From NCBI GenBank assembly GCA_008729055.1, contig SDUX01000004.1, forward strand, positions 5,286,559 through 5,350,558: a DNA stretch of 64,000 bases, read 5' to 3'. The position numbers were made by a program, and so were the translations under genes. Below the pieces are notes generated by a model. It was not told the origin of the DNA. It did not search any database and saw only the letters and a list, made by a program, of their open reading frames with translations. Shown piece by piece: positions 31,838-43,116 of this stretch; position 1 is the stretch's first letter; each line of letters opens with the position of its first letter. Source of the stretch: Pyropia haitanensis. Taxonomy: Eukaryota > Rhodophyta > Bangiophyceae > Bangiales > Bangiaceae.

Positions 31838-34800
31838 GAATGCCGCCGCCGTCGCGCCCGCGGCGGGCCCGCCGCCCGAGATGGTCGTCGTCGTCGGCGG
31901 CATGCCCGACGCGCGCCTCGCCGCGGCGGCGGCGGACGTGGCGCGCAAGCGCCGCGGCGTGACCGTGCTCGCCGCGCCGGCCGACGCGGCGCTCTTCGGC
32001 GCCACCGTCCGCCGGCTGGCCGATGAGCGGCAGGCCGCGCGTGCCGCCGCCGCCGCCGCCGCGGCGGTCGCCACCGCCGCCGCCGCCCCCGCCGCCGCGG
32101 TCGCCGCCGCCACCGCCGGCGTCGTCACGGTCGTGTCGGCCGACGGGCGGGCGCTGCAGCTGGCGGCCGCCCAGACGGTGGAGCTGCTGACGCCCGTCGG
32201 CCGCCGCTTCACCCGCCTGACCGCCGCGGATGTGGCGGCGTCGCACGGCGGCGTGTGCGGCCCCGCGCTGGCCGACTACTTTGCGCTCACCGGTGAGCCA
32301 CGGCTGGGCGTGGCGGGGCTGCCGGGGGTGGGGCCGGTGCGGGCGGCGGCGCTGCTCGCCGAGGCCGCCACCGTCGAGGCGCTCGTCGGGCGGGTGCGGG
32401 GGGGGGAGCGCCTGCCGGGCATGTCGGCGTCGCTGCGGGATAAGGTCGCGGCGGCGGCGGAGGCGCTGCTGCGGGACAAGGCGGCGCTGCTGCTGGGGGG
32501 GGGGGGGGCGGGGGGGGGGGGCGCGCCCCACCGCCGCCACCCGTGTTGCCGACACCAGGGGTGGGGGAGCCGGCGGGGGGGGGGGCGGCGGTGCCGACCG
32601 ACGCACCCCCTGCAGCGGGCACCCCCGCGACGGCCGCCGCCCGGGGGACACGGCCGGGACCACCACCACCGGCGGCAGTGGCGGCGGCGGTGGTGGACGC
32701 GCCGCCGCCACCGGCTGGGGGCGGGGCCCCTGCGGTGGGCGCCCCGCGTCGGCGGTCACCCGCGGCGGCAGTCGTGGCGGCGGTAGCGGCGGCGGGTGGG
32801 GCCGTCGTGAGCCATGCCGACGCCGACGATGGTGACGTGGCGGCTCTGGCCGCCGCGACGGCGCCCGCCGATGGGGCGCCACCGGCAGAGGCGGCGGTGG
32901 CCCCGGCGCTGGTGGCCACCACCGACGCAAACGGTGCGGCGGCGCCGGCCGGTGTGGTCACAGCGGCACCGGGCGGGGGTGGCGGCGAGCCCCCCCCGGT
33001 GAGCAGCGGGGAAGTGTTTATCATTGACGCCCTCAACCTGCTCTACCGCGCCCACTACGCGGTCAACAGCATACCGTCTGCGAGTGGTGGCGGCGGCGAG
33101 GCGGACGGCGTGGCGACCCCCCCCGATGGGTTTGTCGTCCACCTGTTTAGCACCATGCTGATGACCATCCTCGAGCAGCACGCCCGCTCCGAGCGGGTGG
33201 TCGTCGTCTTTGACGCGACTCACCGCGGGGAGGCGGGCGTCAAGGACTTTCGGCGCGCCCTCGACGCGGGCTACAAGGCACACCGGCAGGCGATGCCGGC
33301 CAGCCTCATCGCCGCCCTCCCCTACGCCAAGCGCCTCGTGCACGCGCTGGGCCTGCCGCTGGTGGAGGTGCCCGGCTACGAAGCGGACGACGTGGTTGCG
33401 ACGCTGGCCGACCTGGCGCGCGCGCACGGCTCCCGGACGGTCATCGTGTCGATGGACAAGGACTTTCAGCAGCTCCTCGACGGCGGCTGGGTGCGGCTGC
33501 TGCGGCCCAACCGGTCGACCCGCGGCGGCGGCTACACGTACGTGGACGCGGCGGACTTTGCGGCGTCGCACGAGGGCCTGTCGCCGCCCCAGTTTGTGGA
33601 CGTCCTCGCCCTCACCGGTGACGCGTCGGACGGGGTGACGGGGGTGGCGGGCATTGGCAAGGTCACCGCCCCGCGGCTGATTGTCGAGCACGGGGGGGTG
33701 GAGGCGCTCATCACCGCCGCCGAGGCCATGGTCGGCGCGGCGGCGGCCGCCGGCGGCGCCGCGGCGGCGCGGAAACGAAAAGAAAAGCGGCCGGCGGGGG
33801 CGCCCCGGCGGGCGCTGACGCCGCGGCTGGCCAAGGCCATCGCCGCCGCCGCCGACCGCATCCGCCTCAGCCGGCGGCTGGTCGCGATCGAGCACACCGT
33901 GTCGCTCGACGGCCTGCAGTGGCCGCAGCTGGCGCGCGGGCGGGTCAACCTGGCCGCCGCGCGGGCGGTGCTCGTGTCGCTCGGCCTGCTGCACCGCTTC
34001 ACGGCGCGCTACGCGCGGCTGGCCGACGGCCTCGCCGCCGCGTGGGCGCCCGCCGCCGCCGACGCGCCCACCACCGCCGCCGACGCGCCCGGGGCGGCGG
34101 CGGCGGCGGCGGCGGCGGGGGTGGCGTGCGTGGAGGTGGCCTACCTGTCCCGCCTGTCGGCCGAGGACGTGCGCGGGCCGGGGGGGAGGTGGGCGCGGCG
34201 ACCGAGGCGGCGTCGGCGGCGCGGGCGGCCGACGAGGCCGCCGCGCAAGGCGCGGCGCACACGGAGCGGCTGACGGCCATGGCCGACCCGAATGGTGCCG
34301 CTGCTGCTGTCGCTCCGGACGCGCCGCCGCCGCCTGCGGCCTTGCCGCTGCTGGAGGCGCCCGTCGTGCCAGACGTGCCCCTCGAGTACATTGAACTGAG
34401 TGACGAGACGGAGCTCACCCGCTACCTCGCGTTCAACGTGAAGGAGGCGGTGGGCCTGTCGCTCGTGTACGCGCCCAACCCGCCCGTTGACGGCCGTGCC
34501 GGCACGCTGGTGGGTATGGCCCTGTCGGTCGGCGACGGCCACTCCGTCTACGTGCCGCTGGCAGACCCCTTGGCGGCCACCGGCGCCACGGCGAGCCTGG
34601 CGCCCGGCGGCGTCCTCGCCGCGCTCCTCACGGACCCGTCGGTGGGCAAGGTCGGCTGGTTCCTCGGCGACGCGCACAAGGCGCTCGCGGCGGTGGGGGT
34701 GCCCCTCCGCGGCCGCCTCTTTGACGTGCGCCTCGGGTACAGTGTCCTCCACGCGGGCGCGGGCACGCTCGACGCGGACCTCCTCCGCGAGGCGCTCGGC

Positions 34801-36393
34801 CTCGACGCCGACGCGGCGGGCGAGCGGCTGGCGGGGTGGCCAGACGGGTCGCCGGGCCGCCTCGCGCTGCCCACTGCCGCGGCCGCCGCGCACGCGCAGG
34901 CCGACTATGGCTTCCGCGTCGGCGCCGCGCTGGCCGCCGCGCTCGACGTTGCGGGCCTGTCGCGGGTGGCGGTGGATGTGGAGATGCCCCTCCTCCAGCC
35001 GCTCGCCGACATGGAAGCCGCGGGCATTGCCGTGGACGCGGCCGCGCTGGCGGAGCTGCGCGTCGACGTGGACGCCGAGCTGGCGGCCATTGCCGCGTCG
35101 ATTGAGCGGGTGTGCAAGGCCCACTCGGCCACGGCCGCCGCCGCCGCGGCGGGCGTGAATGTGGGCTCCCCGGCGCAGCTGGCCGCGCTCCTCACCGCGC
35201 TCGGCGCGCGGCTGTCGCGGACGACCGCGTCAAAGGCGGCGGTGTCGGTGTCGGCCAAGGTGCTGTCCAAGCTGTCGACGACGACGCCGCGGGAGGAGCT
35301 GGCCGTCGCGGCCATTGCCGACGGGTTTGCGCCGCTCGACGGGGCGCCGCCGTCGCCGCCGCCGCCCGCTGGCGCTGACCAGCCGGCCAAGGCGCGCAAG
35401 CTGGCGCCCAAGGCGCGGCGGGTGGCGTGGGAAAAAGCGCCCTCCGCGGCGGCGGTGGAGGTGGCGGGCCTCGCCGTCACGTACCGCTCCGTCGCGCGCC
35501 TGCGCAGCAGCTACACCGACTCGCTGGCGTCGCTCATCGACCCCGCCACCGGCCGCATCCACGCCACGTACGTGCAAAACGGGTCGGCGACGGGCCGCGC
35601 GACGACGGTGCGGCCCAACCTGCAGTCCCTGCCGACGCGGTCGCCGCTCGGCCGGCGCGTCCGGGCGGCGGTGGTGGCCCCCCCCGGCACGTCGCTCCTC
35701 GCCGCCGACTATGCGCAGATTGAGCTCCGCATCCTCGCCGCGCTGTCGGGCGACGCGGCGCTCATCGCGGCGCTCGCGGCCGGCGAGGACGTGCACCGGT
35801 CGCTCGCGTCGGCCATTTTCGCCATCCCCGCCGCGGAGGTGACGTCCGAACAGCGGGCGCGGGCCAAGCTGGTCAGCTACGGCGTGCCGTACGGGGTGTC
35901 GGCGGCGCAGCTGGGCGCGCGGCTGGGCCTGCCCCTCGCCCGCGCGCGGGAGCTGGTCGCCGCCTTCCACGACCGCTTCCCCCGCGTCCACGCCTACACC
36001 GCCGAGCTCGTCGCCCGCGCCCGCGCGGCGGGCTACACGGAGACCCTCCTCGGCCGCCGCCGCCCCCTGCCCGGCCTGCTGTCGCCGCACGGGGCGGAGC
36101 GGGCGGCGGCGGAGCGGGCGGCGGTCAACGCGCCGATCCAGGGCACCCAGGCGGACCTGGTAAAGGTGGCCCTCGCGCGCGTCGCGCGGCGGCTGGCCGC
36201 GGCGGGCGCGGCCAGCCGGCCCGTCCTCGTCGTCCACGACGAGCTGCTCGTCGAGGTGGCGGCGGGGGAGGAGGCCGCCGTCGAGGCGGTGGTGCGCCAA
36301 GAGATGGAGGCCGCCGTGGCGCTGCCAAACGGCGTGGCGGTGCGGGTGGACATTGCGCGGGGGGGGACCTGGGCCGCCGCGGCGCCGCACTGA
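30898..36393 (+). CDS. Bacterial-type family A DNA polymerase with two 5'-3' exonuclease-like domains
   Basis: PolI-type enzyme, probably organellar. The 5' end is uncertain: ATG 30898 is the likely start but needs a frame correction in the G-run at 30908-30926. Three frames are used, changing near 32499-32580 and about 34180, both G-runs. Domain order: (1) a degenerate FEN/53EXO-like domain (about 31640-32480) with VDAGSLLDHL and the H3TH-type LADYFALTGEPRLGVAGLPG; (2) a full 5'-3' exonuclease domain (33010-34050) with FIIDALNLLYRA, VPGYEADDVVATLAD, VSMDKDFQQLL and VDVLALTGDASDGVTGVAGI; (3) a 3'-5' exonuclease-like fold (about 34390-34950) lacking the DxE pair, so probably no proofreading; (4) a polymerase domain with motif A DYAQIELRILA (about 35707), motif B RARAKLVSYGVPYG and motif C VVHDELLVEV (about 36233). 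Catalytic Asp residues of motifs A and C are present. Red algae are known to carry PolI-like organellar polymerases; the location here is inferred. Confidence 0.9.
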
Positions 36394-36733
36394 GGGGGGG
36401 GTCAGGGGGGGGGGGGGGGCGCGCGCCGACGGGCAGTGGGGGGCGGTGGGGAGGGGGGGGCGGGGGGGGGGGGAGGCGGGGGGGGATGAGGTGGGGTGCG
36501 GGGGAGGCTGCGGCCTTATCTATCGGAGCGTCGGACGAGCGCGACACACGTACCTTACGGTTGGTGCCAACGCGTGCGCCCCTGTGTCCCCCGACCCGCG
36601 GCTGCCCAGTTGTGCGCCGTGCGCCCCCGCCAGCCACCGCCGCGACCGGGCGGTGTGGACAGCAGCCTGTGGCCGCCCCGCGGGCGGCGTTCATCGGGTT
36701 TCCCGCGGCGTTCACCGGGTTTTCCCGCGGCCT
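36394..36733. other. Short convergent spacer, polymerase and TFIIH p44 genes
   Basis: 340 bp between two 3' ends. The first 90 bp are nearly all G-runs. The right end runs into the 22-bp minisatellite shared with the end of the p44 gene. Confidence 0.5.
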
Positions 36734-36799
36734 TCATCGGGTTTCCCCGCAGCGTCCATCGGGTTTGCCGCGGCGGTCATTGGGTTTCCCGCGGCGCGC
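36687..36799. repeat. Minisatellite of five 21-23-bp units at the 3' end of the p44 gene
   Basis: Five tandem, slightly diverged units of the form GGCGTTCATCGGGTTTCCCGC. Read on the minus strand it encodes GKPNDRRGKPDGRCGET-like repeats. The stop codon of the TFIIH p44 gene lies inside the array. Confidence 0.9.
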
Positions 36800-38254
36800 C
36801 CCCTCCCCCCCCCCGCTGCTCGCCCCCCCCGCGGCCGCCGCGGCCGCCGCGGCCGCCGCCCCCTCCCCCCCCCCCCCCCCCATGAGCAGCGACGTCTGCT
36901 CAATGCCCGCCACCTCACACCCCGGGCAGTTGTGGAGCGTCTCGTGGACGTACGTGTCGCAGTCGAGGCAAAAGTCGTGGCCGCAGCGCGCGCACTCGAG
37001 CCGCAGCGCCGCGTCGCGGCGGAGCGCGCGGCCGCACCCAAAGCACCCGGCCGACCGGGCGGCCGCCGCCGCCACGTCGTCGGTGGGCGGCGCCGCGGCG
37101 GCGGCGGCGGCGGCGGCAGCCGCCGTTCCCCGCCCCCCCGCACCCTTTGGTGGGCGACCCGCCGCGGCTGCCGCCGCCGTCGCCGCCGTCGCCGCCGTCG
37201 CCGCCGCCGCCGTCGCTGTTGCCGCTGTTGCCGCCGCCGCCGCGGCGGCGGCGGTGGTAGCGGGCCGTTCGGCAAACTTTGCGACCGGAAAGAGGTGGTG
37301 GTACGACCGCGCCAGGTGCGGCGACGACACGAGCGTCAGGCCGCAGAGCACGCACTCGGCCGGCACGTGCGCGATCCACGCCTCGCACCGCGGGCACACG
37401 TAGCCGACGCGCCGCGCGGCGAGGCTGTCGTCAAACGCCGGCCGCGGCGCCGGCAGGGAGCGGAGGATGGGGAAGCCCATCCGGATGAGCGTCGGCGGCA
37501 CGCCGTCGCCGACCGTCGGCGGCGGCGTCACGTGCGCGGCGAGGAGCTCCCCAAAGTGCACCTCGCCCGTCGCGACCGTGTACGTGCCGCCCGTGACGGC
37601 GGCGAGGCGCGACAGGATGTGCACCTCCGCGTCGATGCCCACCACCGACGCGCGCACGCCGTCGGCGGCGAGGCCGTCCATCGCGGCGCGCACGTCGCCC
37701 GGGTCGCACGTGGCGAGCCCCCCAAAGAGGACGAGCACCTCGCGGCTGCCATACGCCGGGATGGGCGCGAGCACCGCCGCGGCCAGCCGCACCCCATTCT
37801 CCAACGACGCGTCGCCGTAGCAGCCGGCCGTCACCGCCGCGGCGAGCGCGTCCGTGTGGCCCCGCGGCGACGAGCTGAGCGTCGAGAGGAGCTCCGCGAC
37901 GCCGTCGCGGAGCGCCACAACCGCCAGCTGGGAGATGGGGTTCTCATCAAAGAACGCGCGGATCCACGTGTCCGCCGCCGCCGCGACCGCGTCGCCGCGG
38001 GCGGGCGACCAGTCGGCGGCGGCCATGGCGGCGGACAGGTCCACGACGAGCACCGCGTAGCGGATCATGCCGCGGCGGACGCCGCGGAGGCCATCGTCCC
38101 GCCGCGCCTTGCGCGACCGCTGCGTCGCGGCGGTGGTGGACTTGAGGCGGCCGGTGCGGGGGTCCTCCTGGATTTGCTCCCAGGAGCGCTCGAAGCGCGC
38201 CTCCCACGCGTAGCCGCGGGGGGCCACCTCCACGGGCGCGTCGTCATCGTCCAT
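36734..38254 (-). CDS. GTF2H2: TFIIH core subunit p44 (SSL1/GTF2H2)
   Basis: Core TFIIH subunit that regulates the XPD helicase in transcription initiation and nucleotide excision repair. Intronless, 506 residues from MDDDDAPVEVAPRGYAWEAR; the preceding in-frame Met adds only low complexity. The N-terminus WEARFERSWEQIQEDPRTG is typical of Ssl1. A vWA-like domain follows with RYAVLVVDLSAAMAAADWSP, ENPISQLAVVALRDGVAELL and REVLVLFGGLATCDPGDV. The PTLIRMGFP segment leads to two zinc modules. The first has CPRCEAWIAHVPAECVLCGL. The second is a C4C4 RING-like domain (CFGCGRALRRDAALRLECAR, then CGHDFCLDCDTYVHETLHNC and CPGC), split from the first by an Ala/Gly insert of about 60 residues. In other eukaryotes the protein ends soon after the last CxxC; here it continues about 55 residues into the minisatellite, so the extra tail is probably recent. 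Confidence 0.95.
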   Translation of the reverse strand: MDDDDAPVEVAPRGYAWEARFERSWEQIQEDPRTGRLKSTTAATQRSRKARRDDGLRGVRRGMIRYAVLVVDLSAAMAAADWSPARGDAVAAAADTWIRAFFDENPISQLAVVALRDGVAELLSTLSSSPRGHTDALAAAVTAGCYGDASLENGVRLAAAVLAPIPAYGSREVLVLFGGLATCDPGDVRAAMDGLAADGVRASVVGIDAEVHILSRLAAVTGGTYTVATGEVHFGELLAAHVTPPPTVGDGVPPTLIRMGFPILRSLPAPRPAFDDSLAARRVGYVCPRCEAWIAHVPAECVLCGLTLVSSPHLARSYHHLFPVAKFAERPATTAAAAAAAATAATATAAAATAATAATAAAAAAGRPPKGAGGRGTAAAAAAAAAAAPPTDDVAAAAARSAGCFGCGRALRRDAALRLECARCGHDFCLDCDTYVHETLHNCPGCEVAGIEQTSLLMGGGGGEGAAAAAAAAAAGGASSGGGEGARRGKPNDRRGKPDGRCGETR

Positions 38255-39144
38255 GGGGAGAGGTGCCGCCGGCATCCACGCAGGGGGGGAGGACGGGGGG
38301 CGGAACAACAGAGGGGGGAGGGCGGCGCAGGGAGGGCGGGTGAAGAGCAGCAGAAAGAGGAACGACGACGATTGGCAGGAGCGCAGGGGGGGGTGAATAA
38401 CACCGCGGCGGTAGCAACCAGGTACTCAAGAGGCCGACCTTCCTTGACGGGTGAGGCGCTCCTCGGTGCCGACTCCGCGGCAGGCGTGTAGCAGGTCTGT
38501 ACGCGTCGGCGCGAGAAGACAAAGGCTGGCTGCTGGTCACCACGACAGAGGGCAGCGCGAGTGTGCATGCCACGTGCAAAATCTCGAAAGACTATTGTCC
38601 GATCAGGTCGGGGATGAAAGCCCGCTTCTCCCCTTGCTTCTACTACTTCCCACTCAAAATAGACACCAAGAGCATGTCTATCGGTGCGCCAAAAAGCCTT
38701 TTTTTAGCTCACCAAGAACCATATCCGTATGATCGACTTGGAGAGCTTGTACTTAATTGTTGGGCTGGTGAGTGAGGTAGTTTGCCTCGACGCCGAATTC
38801 AACTACATGGGACGCGTCACGTGGAACGCTCCCTGATCGTGCGGTGCCGCCCAATCCGCCGCCTCCATCTACCCCCGACCACCACACGAGCTCCCGGTCG
38901 TGGCCGCCGTCGTCCTGGCCCCCACCCCCGTCGCCCGCTCCCCGTCTCGCCCCGTCCGCCCCGACCGCGCGGCCGCCGCCGCGGCCACCACCGCCGCGGC
39001 CACCCCCGCACGGCGTTTCCGCCGACGCCGACCCCGTCCTTCCGCTGGCGTGCCGGCGCGGGTGGCCACCACGCGGTCGTGGACGGGTGACCTCCCCCCG
39101 CCCGCCGCCAACGGCGCCGGCCGGCGACGACCGCCGCCGCGGCA

Positions 39145-39195
<51 letters not shown>
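38255..39195. promoter_or_regulatory. Divergent promoter region, TFIIH p44 and GNAT genes
   Basis: About 940 bp. The stretch 38560-38780 is distinctly AT-richer (TTTTTTTAGCTCACC, TACTTAATTGTTGG) and is the likely shared promoter. The right end is CG-dense and finishes in a CCG triplet tract (39139-39195) immediately before the GNAT start codon. Confidence 0.45.
39139..39195. repeat. CCG triplet tract abutting a start codon
   Basis: About nineteen CCG units, interrupted once or twice, ending directly at the proposed ATG of the GNAT gene (39196). It would form most of the 5' leader if transcription starts nearby. Confidence 0.85.
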
Positions 39196-39196
<1 letters not shown>

Positions 39197-40730
39197 TGGA
39201 CCCCCCGGCGTTCCTCTCCCCCCCCCACCGGTGACACCTGCCACCAGGGCACGCGTCGCGGCCGTCGCGGCCGCCGCGTCTGCCTTTGTCCGCGGCCATC
39301 GCGACGGCACCACCGCCCGGCGGTGGCGGCCGGCGGGGCGGTCCGCCGCGGCGGCCGCCGGCGCGGGCGGCCGGGGTTCCCCTCGGGCGCCCCCCCTCCC
39401 GCCGCTAGGCTTTCCCCCCTGCCAGCGCGGTCGTGCGCCCGTGGTGGCGGCGGCCGACGACGCCGCGCCCGCGGCGGGGGGCGGGGTCGACCTGTCCCGC
39501 CGGCGCTCCCAGCGGTCCATCATTGGGCAGGAGAAGGCGGGCGTGTCGCCCAAGAAGCTCAACGCGCTGCTGGTCAAGGCGGGCCGGCCGGTGCGTTTGG
39601 GGGGGGTTGGGGGGGGGGGGGGGGGAGGACGGGACAGGCGTGCCGGACATCACTGCGTGGAGCAACTACCCGCAGGGGCAGTGGGATGGGTGGGGAGGGG
39701 GGGGGGGGGACGGGGGAGGGGCTGGTGTTGGTGGCGGGGGCCCCCATCACCGCAGTAACCGTCGCGCGGCTGGCGCTCACGCTGGCAAGGCGCCGCCTTG
39801 GCAAGCTGCGTGCGTGACCCCGCGTGGTATCACGGGACACAGACTGACATTGACCTCGTCCTGTGAGGGGGACCCTGTCGCCACGACGCTTGGGTGGTGC
39901 CGTTTGTCTCACCCCCCCCATTCCCTCCCCTTTTATTTCTTGCCTGGCGGACGATGCGTGTGTACCCTTCTGGGACGCGGAACCCCCCCTCCCCCCCTTG
40001 CGTCCTCACCCACCCCTGTCTTCTTTTCCCCCCTGTCCCCAGCCGCGGGACGAGGCCAAGTGGGCGCGGGCCATTGAGGGCTCGTACCTGCTGGTGCACG
40101 CCAAACTGCTCGCGACGGGGGAGCTCGTCGCGTTTGCGCGGGCAACGTCGGACCAGGCGCTCAACGGGACGGTGTGGGATGTGGTGGTGGACCCGGCGCT
40201 GCCTGATGTGGTACGTTCTTGTTGCAGCATCCTTGTGTCCTGGTGCGGGTGTCTGGTGTGCCTGGCGGTCCGCTCGCGGATCGCCCGCCTGCTCCTGCGA
40301 GAGCGAACCGTGTGTTTGTGTGGGGGATTGGGCGCTTGTGGTGGTGGTCTGTGGAGCGCACCCAATCTGCGTCAGGCGTGTCGTGTCGCCTCTGGCGCCA
40401 CGCTGTCCCCACCTGGCCGCGCACGCGCTGACGCCGATCCGTTGGAGTTCCATGCGCGTGTTCCTTGCTTGCATTTATCCGCCCGGCCTCGCCTGTGGGC
40501 GTGCGGCTGTGCTCCCCGTCTACCCCCCCGCCCCCCAGCCGTTGATGCGGCGCAACGTGGTCAAGTACCTGCTCAACGAGCTCCGCCGCTCCGTGCCGGG
40601 CTGCTCCGTGACGCTCTTTGCGCAGCCCGGCGACGTGGACTTTTACACGGGCCTCGAGTTTGTCGCCGACGCGGAGGACGTGCACGGGATGGCGATGATT
40701 GAGGACCCAGAGGTCGGCTTCCACTCATGA
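39196..40730 (+). CDS. Plastid-type GNAT acetyltransferase (NSI/GNAT-like), three exons
   Basis: Exons 39196-39590, 40043-40210 and 40539-40730. Donors are GTGCGT and GTACGT, with CCAG acceptors. Exon 1 needs one frame correction at the C-run near 39215-39224. It then encodes an Ala/Arg-rich leader and SIIGQEKAGVSPKKLNALLV. Exons 2 and 3 give the GNAT core: WARAIEGSYLLVHAKLLATG, ELVAFARATSDQALNGTVWD, VVVDPALP, then KYLLNELRRSVPGCSVTLFA, DFYTGLEF and GMAMI near the end. This follows the plant plastid GNAT family (ARATSDxxxNxTxWDVVVDP), whose members acetylate Lys or N-termini of plastid proteins. The usual acetyl-CoA loop (Q/R-x-x-G-x-G/A) after DP is replaced by PDVPLMRR with no length change, so activity is uncertain. 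Red-algal plastid genomes carry a related gene, ycf52; this is a nuclear relative. Plastid location is inferred from the leader. Confidence 0.85.
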
Positions 40731-40745
40731 GTCGGGGGGGGGGGG

Positions 40746-40781
<36 letters not shown>

Positions 40782-41558
40782 AGGGGTGGGCGCCGGAAGG
40801 GCCAGCGGCCGTGGAGGATGGGCAACGCCGCCATTGTAGGGACCTTGAGCTGTGGCGGCGTTGCTTTCCCTTCTTCCCCATTGGTGAGGTATCCCCTCGG
40901 TATACAAGGGGGCGCCCCACACCCCATGCGGTGGCGGGGGGGACGGCACGCCGGCAGCGCCCGCGCCGCGGCGCGCCCGCCGTGCCAGGGCGGGCGGGCG
41001 CTGCCGCCATGGTCTGGCGGCGGAAGGGAAAGGACGGGAGGTGGCTGAGGTGGCGGCCGGCAACCGCGGCCGCCGCACGGCCCGGCGGCCGCGTTGTGGC
41101 ACCGAGGAGGGTCGGGGCGGGCGCCCAGCCGCGGGCACGCAGAGCCGCACCCGCGTGCGCCGCCCGTGCGGCGGCGGCGGCGAGCGCGCGGGGTCGCGGC
41201 GGCGGCAAGGCACCAACGAAAAAAAAAAAAAAAAAAAAAAAAGATACAGGCAACGGCACGGGAACCCCGACGCCGCGCGGCCGCGGACCGCCGCTCCCCC
41301 CCGCCCCCCGCTTGCGCCGCGCCGCCCACACCTGGCGGGACCGCGAGCCCCACCCCGCGGTACTGTACAGGCTGTGCACCCCCCGCGTGGCGGGCAGCGC
41401 CGTGCGCGCGGCGGCCGCCGCTGCCGCAGCGCAGGGCAAACGGGGCACCCGCCGCGCGCGCCGCCGTGCCGCCGGCCGGCCCGCCCGCACCGGCGGGGCG
41501 CCCGCCCGTCCCCCACCACGCCCACGCCCGCCGCCGCCGCCGCCACCCCCCCCCCCGC
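40731..41558. other. Convergent spacer with GCG tract and poly-A run
   Basis: Between the 3' ends of the GNAT gene and the UBX gene. Contains a G-run with (GCG)n at 40735-40781 directly after the GNAT stop, and 24 consecutive A at 41219-41242. No gene recognised. Confidence 0.5.
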
Positions 41559-41760
41559 TCAGCGCGCCTCCACCCGCAGCACCTCCCCGCCGACCGTCGC
41601 GCCGACGGTCACCCCCGCCGCGTCCTCCGCCACCCACGACCGCCGCGGCCAGTCGGCGACCAGCACCGCCGCGCGCGCGTCGAGCCCGCCCGCCGCGGCC
41701 AGCCACCCAAACACCCGCGCCAGCGGCTCGTCCCGCCCAAACCGCCGCGCGACGAGCGCC

Positions 41761-41837
<77 letters not shown>

Positions 41838-43078
41838 TGCGCTCGTCGGCAGCCGCACGCGCACGGCCGTCGAGCCGGGGGTGCCTGCGGGCGGCTCGGG
41901 CGGTCCCGCCTCAAACTCGGCCCGCGCGGCCGCGACGTAGGCGCGCACCTCGGCGGCGGCCGCCTCGGCGGCGGCGGCCGCTTCCGCCTCGGCGGCGGCG
42001 GCCGCCTCGGCGGCGGCCGCCTCGGCGGCGGCCGCCTCGGCCGCGGCTGCCGCGGCGGCCGCCGCCTCCCGCTCCCGCGCCGCGTCAACGGCGAGCGACG
42101 CGGCGAGCGCGTCGTCCTGCTCGGCGCGCAGCGCGCGCGCCTCTGCCGCCGCCGCCGCCGACGCGACGCGCGCCGCCTCGGCCGCCGCGTGGCGGTGGGC
42201 GACGCCCTCGGCGACGGCGGTGAGCCACGACGGGAGGCCGGTCGGGGAGGCGGTCACCGCCACCACCTCGTGCGGGGTGTCGGCGGCGGCGGCATGGGCA
42301 GCGGCGGCGGCCGCGCGGCGGCGGTGGCCCCGCCCGCCGCCGCCGCCGCCCGCACCCGTCGACGGGACCAGCACCGCCACCGCCGGCGGCTCCACGCCAA
42401 CCGTGTCGGCCAGGCTGGCCGCCGCGGCGCTCGCGGCCGGGTCGCCCGCCCACAGCACGCTCCCTGGCGACAGCGCCGGCAGCGCGGCGGCGAGCGACGA
42501 CCGCGGCGTGCCGAGGTAGACGACGAGCAGCGGCGGGAGGGCACGGCCGGGCGGCGCGCCCGCGTCGTCCTCCCCCCCCCGCCCGTGGCATTGGCGTCAG
42601 CGGCGGCGGCCGGCGGCGGCGGCCGCCGCGGCACCGGCGCGGCGGCAGCAGCGGCGGCGACAGCCGCCGCCGCGGCGCGCACCCCCCCCACCCAAAACTC
42701 GGGCGGCGCCCCCCCCCCCCGGGACCGCCCGCCGTGGGCGGCGAGCCAGTCCGCCACCCACGCCGACGCCGCCGCCGCCTCGTACGCGCCGTCCGCCTCG
42801 GCGGCGGTCCCACCGCCGGCCGCCGCCGCCGCCGCCGCGGCGCCCGCGGCGGCCGCCGCGGCCGCCGCGGCCGCCGCGGCCGACGGGGCGCCGTCGCGCA
42901 CGGCGCGGGCGCCCGGCGCGCGGCGGCCGCGGCGGCCGCGGCGGCGGCGGCCGGGGAAGAGGGCGCGGAGCCAGCCGCGGAGCGTCGCGGCGACCGCCGC
43001 GAGCGGCCGCAGCACCGCCGCGAGTGCCGCCGCGACGCCGGGGGGGAGGAGCTCCCCGAGGCCCAGCGGCAGGCCGCT

Positions 43079-43116
<38 letters not shown>

